Both the position numbers and the translations under genes were made by a program. Below are positions 54,756-63,182 of a stretch of DNA of 64,000 bases, piece by piece. The DNA comes from Aureibaculum flavum. GTDB taxonomy: Bacteria > Bacteroidota > Bacteroidia > Flavobacteriales > Flavobacteriaceae. The stretch covers positions 1 through 64,000 of the forward strand of contig NZ_JAEHFJ010000003.1 in NCBI RefSeq assembly GCF_016406085.1. Direction: 5' to 3'. The notes below the pieces were generated by a model that was given only the letters and a program-made list of their open reading frames with translations, was not told where the DNA came from and did not search any database. Each line of letters begins with the position of its first letter. Positions within the stretch are counted from its first letter, which is position 1.

Positions 54756-55439
54756 ATGAAAATATTAATAGTAGAAGATGAAGTTGAATTATTAGATTCA
54801 ATGGCAAGTTATCTTAAAAATGAAGATTTTATCTGCGAAAAAGCGACTTCTTTTTTTGATGCAGAAGATAAAATTGTAAGTTTTAAATACGATATAATTA
54901 TTTTAGACATTACTCTACCTGACGGCAGTGGTATTGATTTATTAAAATTAGTAAAAGAACAAAATTCTAAAACAGGGGTTTTGATTGTATCTGCAAAAAA
55001 CTCCTTAGATGATAAACTCAAAGGTTTAGATCTCGGTGCTGATGATTATATTACTAAACCTTTTCATTTAGCAGAATTGAACTCAAGGGTTAATTCGTTA
55101 ATTAGACGTAGAAATTTTGACGGCGATGAGTTTATTGAATTTAACGAAATAAGAGTAGACCCAAGCTCTAAAGAAGTAACAGTGCATGGTAAACCTATAG
55201 AGTTAACCAAAAAGGAATATAACTTACTATTGTATTTTATAACCAATAAAAATAAAGTACTAACGAAAGAGTCTATTGCAGAGCATCTTTGGGGTGATGA
55301 TATTGAGATGGCAGATAGCTATGATTTCATTTATACACACATGGGTAACCTTAGAAAGAAAATAAATAAATTAGGTGGTAATAATTACCTGCAAACCATG
55401 TATGGTCTTGGCTATAAATTTACAGATACATTAAAGTAA
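54756..55439 (+). CDS. OmpR-family response regulator
   Basis: A 227-residue DNA-binding regulator. Receiver domain 1-115 with acidic pocket E7-D8, phosphoacceptor D51 in ILDITLPDG, S79 and K101 in ITKPFH. The C-terminal winged helix (about 130-225) has ELTKKEYNLLLYFITN and DFIYTHMGNLRKKI with the YGLGYKF ending. Regulators of this type bind direct repeats spaced 10-11 bp. The PepSY-like array just downstream has five such repeats, making it the likely target. The kinase gene follows after 54 bp. Confidence 0.93.
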   Translation: MKILIVEDEVELLDSMASYLKNEDFICEKATSFFDAEDKIVSFKYDIIILDITLPDGSGIDLLKLVKEQNSKTGVLIVSAKNSLDDKLKGLDLGADDYITKPFHLAELNSRVNSLIRRRNFDGDEFIEFNEIRVDPSSKEVTVHGKPIELTKKEYNLLLYFITNKNKVLTKESIAEHLWGDDIEMADSYDFIYTHMGNLRKKINKLGGNNYLQTMYGLGYKFTDTLK

Positions 55440-55493
55440 ATTTATAACATATCAATTCCACTTCTTTAAGGATTAAAATAATATTCCAATCGC

Positions 55494-56783
55494 ATGAAAT
55501 TAATAGAAAGAACGAGTAGAACCTATTTATGGCTATCTATTGTTATATTTTTAATTTCTGCTGGTATGCTTATTTTTGTCTTGACTATTGTCATGAATAA
55601 TAGGCTTGATGAGCAATTACGCTATAGTAAAGATGTTATTGCCAAAAGAATAAAATACGACTACCCACTAACTTTATTTGATGAACCAAAGGAACTGAAT
55701 GAGGCGGAGCAATTCAAATTTCCGAATGATACCATTATATATAAGGATACTCTAATTCTAAGAAACATTGAAGGAGAAGGCATTAATGAATTTGAGAAAT
55801 ACAGACAATTAACGGCTTACGAAACACTTCATAACAATAGATACAAAATTGTCGCTAGAAATTCATTAGTCAGAAATCAAGATTTTATTTGGGTAATTGT
55901 GGTTTCCTCATTTATAATAATAATCCTATTATTAATTGGATTATGGATTTTGAACACCCAGATCTCTAAAAAGCTATGGCACCCATTTTACACCAATTTA
56001 AATAGACTTAAAAATTTCTCTGTTCAAGATCAAGAACCTATTAAACTGGAAAAATCAAACATCGAAGAATTTAAAGAACTAAATGAATCCATACGCAACT
56101 TAACTCAGAAATTACAATCTGATTTTAGTAATTTAAAAGAGTTTTCAGAAAATGCTTCACATGAAATGCAAACACCGTTGGCAATAATGCAATCTAAAAT
56201 TGAATTGCTATTGCAGTCGGACAATATTAACAAAGAGCAATCTGAACAATTACAATCCATTTATCAGGCCGGCAAGCGATTGTCAAAACTAAACAAAACA
56301 TTATTATTACTGGCAAAGGTAGAAAACCAACAATTTAGCACAAAAGAAGAAGTTTCGTTCAAAGAGTTAATAGAAAAACAATTAGAAAATTACGAGGACT
56401 TTATTCTTAATAAAAATATATCTGTTAGTAAAGAATTATCCGATCATATAATTTCTACAAATATCATATTGGTAGACACGCTCGTTTCAAATTTATTAAG
56501 TAACGCCATTAAACATAATATTAATAACGGTACCATCTCCATTACTTTTTCTAAAAATCAATTGATTTTTTCCAATACTGGTGAACAATTAAGAGGTGAT
56601 CCTGAAAATTTATTTAATAGATTTAAAAAACAGAGTACTAGAAAAGACTCACTTGGTTTAGGCTTAGCTATTATTAAGCAAATTTGCGATGTTAATCAAT
56701 GGCAACTGCAATATTCTTGCGAGGACAAACTGCACACCCTCAGTGTCAGCTTCACGAGCACAACAACTAATCAGAACGATTAG
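55494..56783 (+). CDS. Sensor histidine kinase, partner of the OmpR-family regulator
   Basis: A 429-residue inner-membrane kinase: helices at about 12-33 and 131-152 with a periplasmic loop of about 95 residues between, a HAMP-like linker, H223 in ENASHEMQTPLAIMQ, N-box LVSNLLSNAIKHN near 326-338, and a G2 box SLGLGLAIIKQI near 390-401. The G1 box is reduced (FSNTGEQL instead of DNGxG), a variation common in this Bacteroidota group. It should phosphorylate the upstream regulator. Confidence 0.92.
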   Translation: MKLIERTSRTYLWLSIVIFLISAGMLIFVLTIVMNNRLDEQLRYSKDVIAKRIKYDYPLTLFDEPKELNEAEQFKFPNDTIIYKDTLILRNIEGEGINEFEKYRQLTAYETLHNNRYKIVARNSLVRNQDFIWVIVVSSFIIIILLLIGLWILNTQISKKLWHPFYTNLNRLKNFSVQDQEPIKLEKSNIEEFKELNESIRNLTQKLQSDFSNLKEFSENASHEMQTPLAIMQSKIELLLQSDNINKEQSEQLQSIYQAGKRLSKLNKTLLLLAKVENQQFSTKEEVSFKELIEKQLENYEDFILNKNISVSKELSDHIISTNIILVDTLVSNLLSNAIKHNINNGTISITFSKNQLIFSNTGEQLRGDPENLFNRFKKQSTRKDSLGLGLAIIKQICDVNQWQLQYSCEDKLHTLSVSFTSTTTNQND

Positions 56784-56876
56784 CATAGACTCTTAATACA
56801 CTTAGACGTTTTTATCGAAATTACTATTTAGTTAGCAAATCACAATTAAATGTTAAAGAAAAATTCTTTTATAAAT

Positions 56877-56911
56877 CTTAAGAATATCTTTAGAATCTGC
56901 ACATACATTTG
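56877..56911 (+). promoter_or_regulatory. Array promoter 1: direct-repeat operator and -7 box
   Basis: CTTAAGA (56877-56883), four bases, CTTTAGA (56888-56894), nine bases, TACATTTG (56904-56911). The 11 bp start-to-start spacing is one helical turn, as for OmpR-family sites. Confidence 0.75.
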
Positions 56912-56966
56912 GTCCAACAAAAACAAACAAAATTAAATATTAATTAATTAAAAAAAACACAAAATT

Positions 56967-57299
56967 ATGAGAAAATTAAGTTTCCTAGCAGCAGTTGCGG
57001 TAATGAGTTTAGTAAGTACTGCAACTTTTGCACAAGAAGAAGAAGTTATTGAAGTAGTAGAAGTTGCTGAAGCAGCACAAGAAGAAAGTGTTGAAATTCA
57101 AATAAGCGAATTACCAGAAGCTATAACAACTACAATAGCGGCTGATTTTGCTGATTATACTGCTGACAAAGCTTTTAAAGTTTTAAAAGATGAAAAAGAA
57201 ACTTATTCAGTAATTTTATCTCAAGAAGGTCAAACTACTATCAAAGTTCTTTTTGATTCAGAAGGTAAAGTAATTGAGCAAGAAGACGCTCAACTTTAA
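56967..57299 (+). CDS. PepSY-like secreted protein, array gene 1
   Basis: A 110-residue exported protein: signal peptide MRKLSFLAAVAVMSLVSTA with cleavage near TFAQ (22-23), an acidic linker rich in Glu and Val (23-45), and a small domain (46-110) resembling PepSY-like DUF2874: ISELPEAITTTIAADFADY, then AFKVLKDEKETYSVIL, then the terminal IKVLFDSEGKVIEQED strand pair. The family is periplasmic with no known enzyme activity; inhibitor or sensor roles have been proposed. Only four residues differ from array gene 2. Preceded by an operator-like direct repeat and followed by two hairpins. Confidence 0.8.
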   Translation: MRKLSFLAAVAVMSLVSTATFAQEEEVIEVVEVAEAAQEESVEIQISELPEAITTTIAADFADYTADKAFKVLKDEKETYSVILSQEGQTTIKVLFDSEGKVIEQEDAQL

Positions 57300-57340
57300 A
57301 AATATTAAAAAAAGCAAATTGGGTTGATTGCTTTTAATTG

Positions 57341-57377
57341 AACAGCTTAACACTACTTTTTTGTTAAGCTGTTTTTA
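57341..57377 (+). terminator. Array terminator 1
   Basis: AACAGCTTAAC (57341-57351) pairs with GTTAAGCTGTT (57363-57373), followed by T-run. A weaker AGCAA/TTGCT hairpin lies just before it (57312-57332). Confidence 0.9.
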
Positions 57378-57402
57378 TTGAAATAAATTTGAATTATTTT
57401 AT

Positions 57403-57429
57403 AAAACACGTTCAAGTTGAACGTGTTTT
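57403..57429. repeat. ACACGTTC palindrome of array unit 1
   Basis: AAAACACGTTCAA-g-TTGAACGTGTTTT, perfect 13 bp arms, then TT. Related hairpins occur at 58082-58108, 58741-58770 and 59308-59335 (just before gyrB), marking the end of each unit. Confidence 0.85.
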
Positions 57430-57556
57430 TTATTTTAAAGATATTCGCACCTGAGCTAAACGAAATCAGTTCATTAGGAAGTGTTTAATATGCAATTATC
57501 TATTTGATTTTAAAGCGATTATTAATAAAATGTTAAAATAAAAATACGCTTACCAA

Positions 57557-57591
57557 CTTAAGAATATCTTTAGATTTTACACATACATTTG
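57557..57591 (+). promoter_or_regulatory. Array promoter 2: direct-repeat operator and -7 box
   Basis: CTTAAGA (57557-57563), CTTTAGA (57568-57574), nine bases, TACATTTG (57584-57591). Same spacing as unit 1. Confidence 0.75.
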
Positions 57592-57645
57592 AAGTAACAA
57601 AACAAACAAAACTAAATATTAATTAATTTAAAAAAACACAAAATT

Positions 57646-57978
57646 ATGAGAAAATTAAGTTTCCTAGCAGCAGTTGCGGTAATGAGTTTAGTAAGTACTA
57701 CAACTTTTGCACAAGAAGAAGAAGTTATTGAAGTAGTAGAAGTTGTTGAAGCTGCACAAGAAGAAAGTGTTGAAATTCAAATAAGCGAATTACCAGAAGC
57801 TATAACAACTACAATAGCGGCTGATTTTGCTGATTATACTGCTGACAAAGCTTTTAAAGTTTTAAAAGATGAAAAAGAAGCTTATTCAGTAATTTTATCC
57901 CAAGAAGGTCAAACTACTATCAAAGTTCTTTTTGATTCAGAAGGTAAAGTAATTGAGCAAGAAGACGCTCAACTTTAA
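57646..57978 (+). CDS. PepSY-like secreted protein, array gene 2
   Basis: A 110-residue near copy of array gene 1: the differences are in the signal peptide (T for A before TFA), the acidic linker (V for A), and one position in the domain (EAYSV for ETYSV). Flanking DNA is also nearly identical, and start-to-start distance is 679 bp, showing a recent tandem duplication of the whole unit from promoter to terminal palindrome. Confidence 0.8.
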   Translation: MRKLSFLAAVAVMSLVSTTTFAQEEEVIEVVEVVEAAQEESVEIQISELPEAITTTIAADFADYTADKAFKVLKDEKEAYSVILSQEGQTTIKVLFDSEGKVIEQEDAQL

Positions 57979-58019
57979 AAATATTAAAAAAAGCAAATTG
58001 GGTTGATTGCTTTTAATTG

Positions 58020-58056
58020 AACAGCTTAACACTACTTTTTTGTTAAGCTGTTTTTA
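58020..58056 (+). terminator. Array terminator 2
   Basis: AACAGCTTAAC (58020-58030) and GTTAAGCTGTT (58042-58052) with T-run, identical in stem to terminator 1. Confidence 0.9.
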
Positions 58057-58081
58057 TTGAAATAAATTTGAATTATTTTAC

Positions 58082-58108
58082 AAAACACGTTCAAGTTGAA
58101 CGTGTTTT
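58082..58108. repeat. ACACGTTC palindrome of array unit 2
   Basis: Same perfect 13 bp arms as in unit 1. Confidence 0.85.
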
Positions 58109-58235
58109 GTATTTTAAAGATATTCGCACCCGAGCTAAACGAAATCAGCTCATTAAAAAGTGTTTAATATGCATTTATCTATTTGATTTTAAAGTGATTA
58201 TTAATAAAATGTTAAAATAAAAATACGCTTAACAA

Positions 58236-58270
58236 CTTAAGAATATCTTTAGATTTTGCACATACATTTG
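58236..58270 (+). promoter_or_regulatory. Array promoter 3: direct-repeat operator and -7 box
   Basis: CTTAAGA (58236-58242), CTTTAGA (58247-58253), nine bases, TACATTTG (58263-58270). Confidence 0.75.
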
Positions 58271-58323
58271 AAGTAACAAAACAAATAAAACTAAATATTA
58301 ATTAATTTTAAAAACACAGTATT

Positions 58324-58647
58324 ATGAAAAAATTAAGTTTCCTAGCAGCAGTTGCAGTAATGAGTTTAGTAAGCACTACAACTTTTGCACAAGAAGTAGA
58401 AGAAACAGTTATTGAAGCTGTTGCTCAACAAGAAGACAAAGTTGAAATTCAAGTAAGTGAATTACCAGAAACAGTAACAGCTACTTTAAGTGCAGACTTT
58501 GCTGATTATTCAGCTGACAAAGCTTTTAAAACAATGCAAGATGAAAAAGAAGTGTATTGGGTAGCATTGTCAAAAGAAGATGCGAATATTAAAGTACTTT
58601 TTGATTCAGAAGGTAAAGTAATTGAGCAAAAAGACGGAGATCTTTAA
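58324..58647 (+). CDS. PepSY-like secreted protein, array gene 3
   Basis: A 107-residue paralog with the same signal peptide (MKKLSFLAAVAVMSLVS) and ending (IKVLFDSEGKVIEQKDGDL). The linker is shorter and differs, and the domain has diverged (VTATLSADFADYSADKAFKTMQDEKEVYWVALSKED, written here in part as AFKTMQDEKEVYWVAL). Start-to-start distance from gene 2 is 678 bp. It is the older member and its YWVALSKE stretch is closest to the truncated gene 4. Confidence 0.8.
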   Translation: MKKLSFLAAVAVMSLVSTTTFAQEVEETVIEAVAQQEDKVEIQVSELPETVTATLSADFADYSADKAFKTMQDEKEVYWVALSKEDANIKVLFDSEGKVIEQKDGDL

Positions 58648-58679
58648 ATAAAGCAAATTGGGTTGATTGCTTTTAACAG

Positions 58680-58715
58680 AACAGCTTAGTTTCACTAAAC
58701 GCTAAGCTGTTTTAT
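58680..58715 (+). terminator. Array terminator 3
   Basis: AACAGCTTAG (58680-58689) and CTAAGCTGTT (58702-58711) with T-run. The stem differs in sequence from terminators 1 and 2 by a compensated pair, so pairing is conserved. Confidence 0.85.
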
Positions 58716-58740
58716 TACAAAATATATTTGAATTAATTTT

Positions 58741-58770
58741 AAAACACGTTCTAATTTTAGAGCGTGTTTT
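58741..58770. repeat. ACACGTTC palindrome of array unit 3
   Basis: AAAACACGTTCTAA and TTAGAGCGTGTTTT pair over 14 bases with one G-T wobble, then a long T-run. Confidence 0.8.
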
Positions 58771-58863
58771 TTTTCATTTATCGAAGTTCGATATTTAAAT
58801 TAGTTTTGGTTCCAGCTGACCTCTTCTATTAATAAAATGTTAAACTTTTAATCCATCAATTAC

Positions 58864-58898
58864 CTTAAGAATATCTTTAGATTCACATTCTATATTTG
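58864..58898 (+). promoter_or_regulatory. Array promoter 4: direct-repeat operator and -7 box
   Basis: CTTAAGA (58864-58870), CTTTAGA (58875-58881), nine bases, TATATTTG (58891-58898). Kept although the gene behind it is truncated. Confidence 0.75.
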
Positions 58899-58919
58899 GT
58901 CTTATAAAATTGAAAAAAC

Positions 58920-59063
58920 ATGGAAAACGAAAAAGAATTATTCTACGTAACCTTAGCTAATAAAAGTGCAAAAGTCAAATTCATTTTTAATGCTAAAGGA
59001 AAATTATTAAAAAAAGAAGATGTAAAAGCCTTATTAACAACAAGTTTAGTTGGTTCTTTTTAA
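58920..59063 (+). pseudogene. Truncated PepSY-like gene, array gene 4
   Basis: A 47-codon ORF, MENEKELFYVTLANKSAKVK followed by FIFNAKGKLLKKEDVKALL and a short tail. It matches only the last third of the array proteins (DEKEVYWVALSKEDANIKVL and DSEGKVIEQKD); signal peptide, linker and first part of the domain are lost, and the start codon now follows the promoter after 21 bp. If made it would stay in the cytoplasm. A decayed copy is more likely than a functional gene, but the reading frame and promoter are intact. Confidence 0.6.
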
Positions 59064-59075
59064 TTTCCTACAAAA

Positions 59076-59110
59076 CTTTAGAAAGTCTTTAGATTCTCTT
59101 ATTACATTTG
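59076..59110 (+). promoter_or_regulatory. Array promoter 5: direct-repeat operator and -7 box, no gene
   Basis: CTTTAGA (59076-59082) and CTTTAGA (59087-59093) form an exact direct repeat with the same 11 bp period; nine bases later TACATTTG (59103-59110). It is followed within about 30 bp by the unit's 3' region, with no coding sequence between. Confidence 0.75.
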
Positions 59111-59114
59111 AAGT

Positions 59115-59209
59115 AACAAAAAACACTAAATTAAAAACGGAGCAAATTGGGTTGATTGCTTTTAATTGAAACAGCTTAATATATTACTACACATTAAGCT
59201 GTTTCTTTT
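59115..59209 (+). ncRNA. Possible short RNA from gene-less array unit 5
   Basis: An intact regulated-type promoter leads directly into a terminator with no ORF between. If transcribed, the product is about 90 nt with two hairpins and shares sequence with the 3' ends of the array mRNAs. It may be a relic or a small RNA; nothing in the sequence decides. Confidence 0.3.
59168..59209 (+). terminator. Array terminator 5
   Basis: GAAACAGCTTAAT (59168-59180) and ATTAAGCTGTTTC (59193-59205) with T-rich tail. The transcript from promoter 5 would be about 90 nt and consist of the AGCAA/TTGCT hairpin plus this terminator. Confidence 0.85.
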
Positions 59210-59307
59210 TCTTTAAAATCCATTATGCCAAACAATAAAACACTCTAAATTTAAATACCTCTCTTTTGAAGAGAATTTGTTAATAACTTACGTTATTTAA
59301 CGACCTT

Positions 59308-59335
59308 GAAAACACGCTCAACCGAGCGTGTTTTC
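59308..59335. terminator. Hairpin before gyrB
   Basis: GAAAACACGCTC-aacc-GAGCGTGTTTTC. Related to the palindromes closing array units 1-3, and so probably the original from which they were copied. Lies between the array and the gyrB promoter. Confidence 0.75.
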
Positions 59336-59336
59336 T

Positions 59337-59344
59337 TATATTTG
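59337..59344 (+). promoter_or_regulatory. Promoter -7 box of gyrB
   Basis: TATATTTG directly after the hairpin and 38 bp before the ATG at 59383. Confidence 0.6.
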
Positions 59345-59355
59345 TATGTTTTTGA

Positions 59356-61320
<1,965 letters not shown>

Positions 61321-61337
61321 GTAAAACCCATCCCTGA

Positions 61338-61357
61338 CCCTTCCCAAGGGGGAAGGG
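61338..61357. repeat. C/G-rich palindrome after gyrB
   Basis: CCCTTCCC-aagg-GGGAAGGG, 17 bp after the gyrB stop. Same style as the dispersed palindromes in leuS and the trp spacer; preceded by ACCCATCCCTGA. May act as a hairpin end for gyrB mRNA but has no T-run. Confidence 0.65.
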
Positions 61358-61449
61358 AATACAGCTGTATTGCGACATACAATTGTTACCATTTTAAATT
61401 AGGGATGTTGAAATAATAAAAGAATTTATAAACATTAAATAATATTAAA

Positions 61450-62376
61450 ATGAAAGTAACTATCGTAGGTGCAGGAGCTGTTGGAGCAAGCTGTGCAGAG
61501 TACATCGCTATTAAAAACTTCGCATCAGAAGTTGTAATTTTAGACATTAAAGAAGGTTATGCCGAAGGTAAAGCTATGGACTTAATGCAAACAGCCTCAT
61601 TAAACGGATTTGACTCCAAAATTGTGGGTACAACTGGAGACTACTCCAAAACTGCTGGAAGTGACGTTTGTGTAATTACTTCAGGTATACCACGTAAACC
61701 AGGAATGACTCGTGAAGAATTAATTGGTATAAATGCAGGAATTGTAAAAACTGTTTCAGGAAGTTTAATTGAACATTCACCAAACACCATTATTATTGTA
61801 GTTTCAAATCCTATGGATACGATGACATATTTGGTACATAAAACTACTGGATTACCTAAAAATAGAATAATTGGAATGGGTGGTGCATTAGATTCTGCTC
61901 GTTTTAAATACAGATTAGCAGAAGCTTTAGAAGCTCCTATTTCTGATATTGACGGTATGGTTTTAGGTGGTCACTCTGATACAGGTATGATTCCTTTGAC
62001 AAGTTTAGCTACACGAAACAGTGTACCAGTAAGTAAATTTTTATCTGAAGAAAGACTGAATCAAGTTGCTGAAGATACTAAAGTAGGTGGTGCTACCTTA
62101 ACAAAATTATTAGGTACTTCAGCTTGGTATGCTCCAGGTGCAGCAGTTTCTAGTTTAGTTCAAGCCATTGCTTGTGACCAGAAAAAAATGTTCCCTTGTT
62201 CTACAATGCTAGAAGGCGAATACGGATTAAGTGATATCTGCATTGGTGTTCCTGTAATTTTAGGAAAAGACGGTATCGAAAAAATAGTGAAAATTGACCT
62301 TTCAGATGCTGAAAAAGAAAAAATGAAAAATAGTGCTGAAGCGGTTAGTAAAACAAATGCATTATTAGAGTTGTAA
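61450..62376 (+). CDS. mdh: Malate dehydrogenase
   Basis: A 308-residue NAD-dependent enzyme of the TCA cycle, of the lactate dehydrogenase-like type found in Bacteroidota. GAGAVGAS at 7-14 binds NAD; the mobile-loop arginines are in TSGIPRKPGMTREEL (about 75-89); SNPMDTMTYL near 118-127; the catalytic His in GGHSDTGMIPL near 173-183. Full length, with a clear terminator after it. Confidence 0.95.
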   Translation: MKVTIVGAGAVGASCAEYIAIKNFASEVVILDIKEGYAEGKAMDLMQTASLNGFDSKIVGTTGDYSKTAGSDVCVITSGIPRKPGMTREELIGINAGIVKTVSGSLIEHSPNTIIIVVSNPMDTMTYLVHKTTGLPKNRIIGMGGALDSARFKYRLAEALEAPISDIDGMVLGGHSDTGMIPLTSLATRNSVPVSKFLSEERLNQVAEDTKVGGATLTKLLGTSAWYAPGAAVSSLVQAIACDQKKMFPCSTMLEGEYGLSDICIGVPVILGKDGIEKIVKIDLSDAEKEKMKNSAEAVSKTNALLEL

Positions 62377-62406
62377 AATAAACTCTTTAATAACAATCAA
62401 AATGGG

Positions 62407-62436
62407 CTACTTTAATTTAAAGTAGTCTTTTTTTTA
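62407..62436 (+). terminator. mdh intrinsic terminator
   Basis: CTACTTTAA-t-TTAAAGTAG followed by TC and nine T. Confidence 0.9.
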
Positions 62437-62470
62437 TATATTTATCGAAATTTAAAAACAAAAACAAAAT

Positions 62471-63130
62471 ATGAAAAAATTTATTCTAGTTGCTCTTCTA
62501 TCGTTGAGCGTGAGCGTTTTTGCTCAAAAAGAAATTAAAGAAGGTGTAATGACAACAAAAGTTACCATGTCTTCTGATAATGAGCAAGTAAATGCCTCTT
62601 TTGCAATGATTGGTGATATTGGTGCAACAACTCATTTTAAAGGTAATAAAGCGAGAACAGAACAAACCAATCAGATGACTGGTACTCAAACTTCTATAGT
62701 TGATCAAGAAGCTGAAAAAATGTTGATGTTAATGGATGTTCCTATGATGGGAAAAAAATACATGAAACAAGACACTAAAAAATCAGAAGAAGAATTAAAA
62801 GATGTTTCTGTAACTGCTAATGGTGAAAGTAAAACTGTAGCTGGTTATGACTGTAAAGGTTATGATGTGGTTTCAAAAGTAAATGGTCAAGAGATCAAAA
62901 TGAAAATGTTTGTTACAGACAAAATTTTAGCTCAAGAGCAGTATACTGCTATGTTAGGTGGCAAATTAAAAGGTTTTCCATTACACATGGTAATATCAAT
63001 GAATCAAGGTGGAATGGCAATGGACATTACAATGGAAGTTACTGAGGTTAAAGCTGAAAGCGTGCCAGACAGTAAATTCGATATGACTGTACCTGAAGGA
63101 TATACTGAAATGGCAATGCCAAAACAATAA
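62471..63130 (+). CDS. DUF4412 exported protein
   Basis: A 219-residue exported protein (signal peptide cleaved near SVFAQ, 19). DUF4412 features: an N-terminal strand EGVMTTKVTMSS, Met-rich middle (KMLMLMDVPMMGKKYM), the VAGYDCKGYDV block near 121-131 in which the Cys is conserved, and a GFPLHMVISMNQGG strand. Unknown role, probably periplasmic. Single gene between two terminators. Confidence 0.8.
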   Translation: MKKFILVALLSLSVSVFAQKEIKEGVMTTKVTMSSDNEQVNASFAMIGDIGATTHFKGNKARTEQTNQMTGTQTSIVDQEAEKMLMLMDVPMMGKKYMKQDTKKSEEELKDVSVTANGESKTVAGYDCKGYDVVSKVNGQEIKMKMFVTDKILAQEQYTAMLGGKLKGFPLHMVISMNQGGMAMDITMEVTEVKAESVPDSKFDMTVPEGYTEMAMPKQ

Positions 63131-63146
63131 TTAAAACTTACTTCTT

Positions 63147-63176
63147 AAAAAAGCCCCGAAGTTCGGGGCTTTTTTT
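63147..63176. terminator. Bidirectional intrinsic terminator
   Basis: AAAAAAGCCCCGAA-g-TTCGGGGCTTTTTT, perfect 14 bp arms with A- and T-runs. Serves the DUF4412 gene and the convergent M28 peptidase. Confidence 0.95.
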
Positions 63177-63182
63177 ATATCA

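Noticed and set aside
56877-59209. CRISPR-like or satellite repeat
   Set aside because: The repeat unit is about 680 bp with a complete gene, promoter and terminator; there are no short repeats with spacers.
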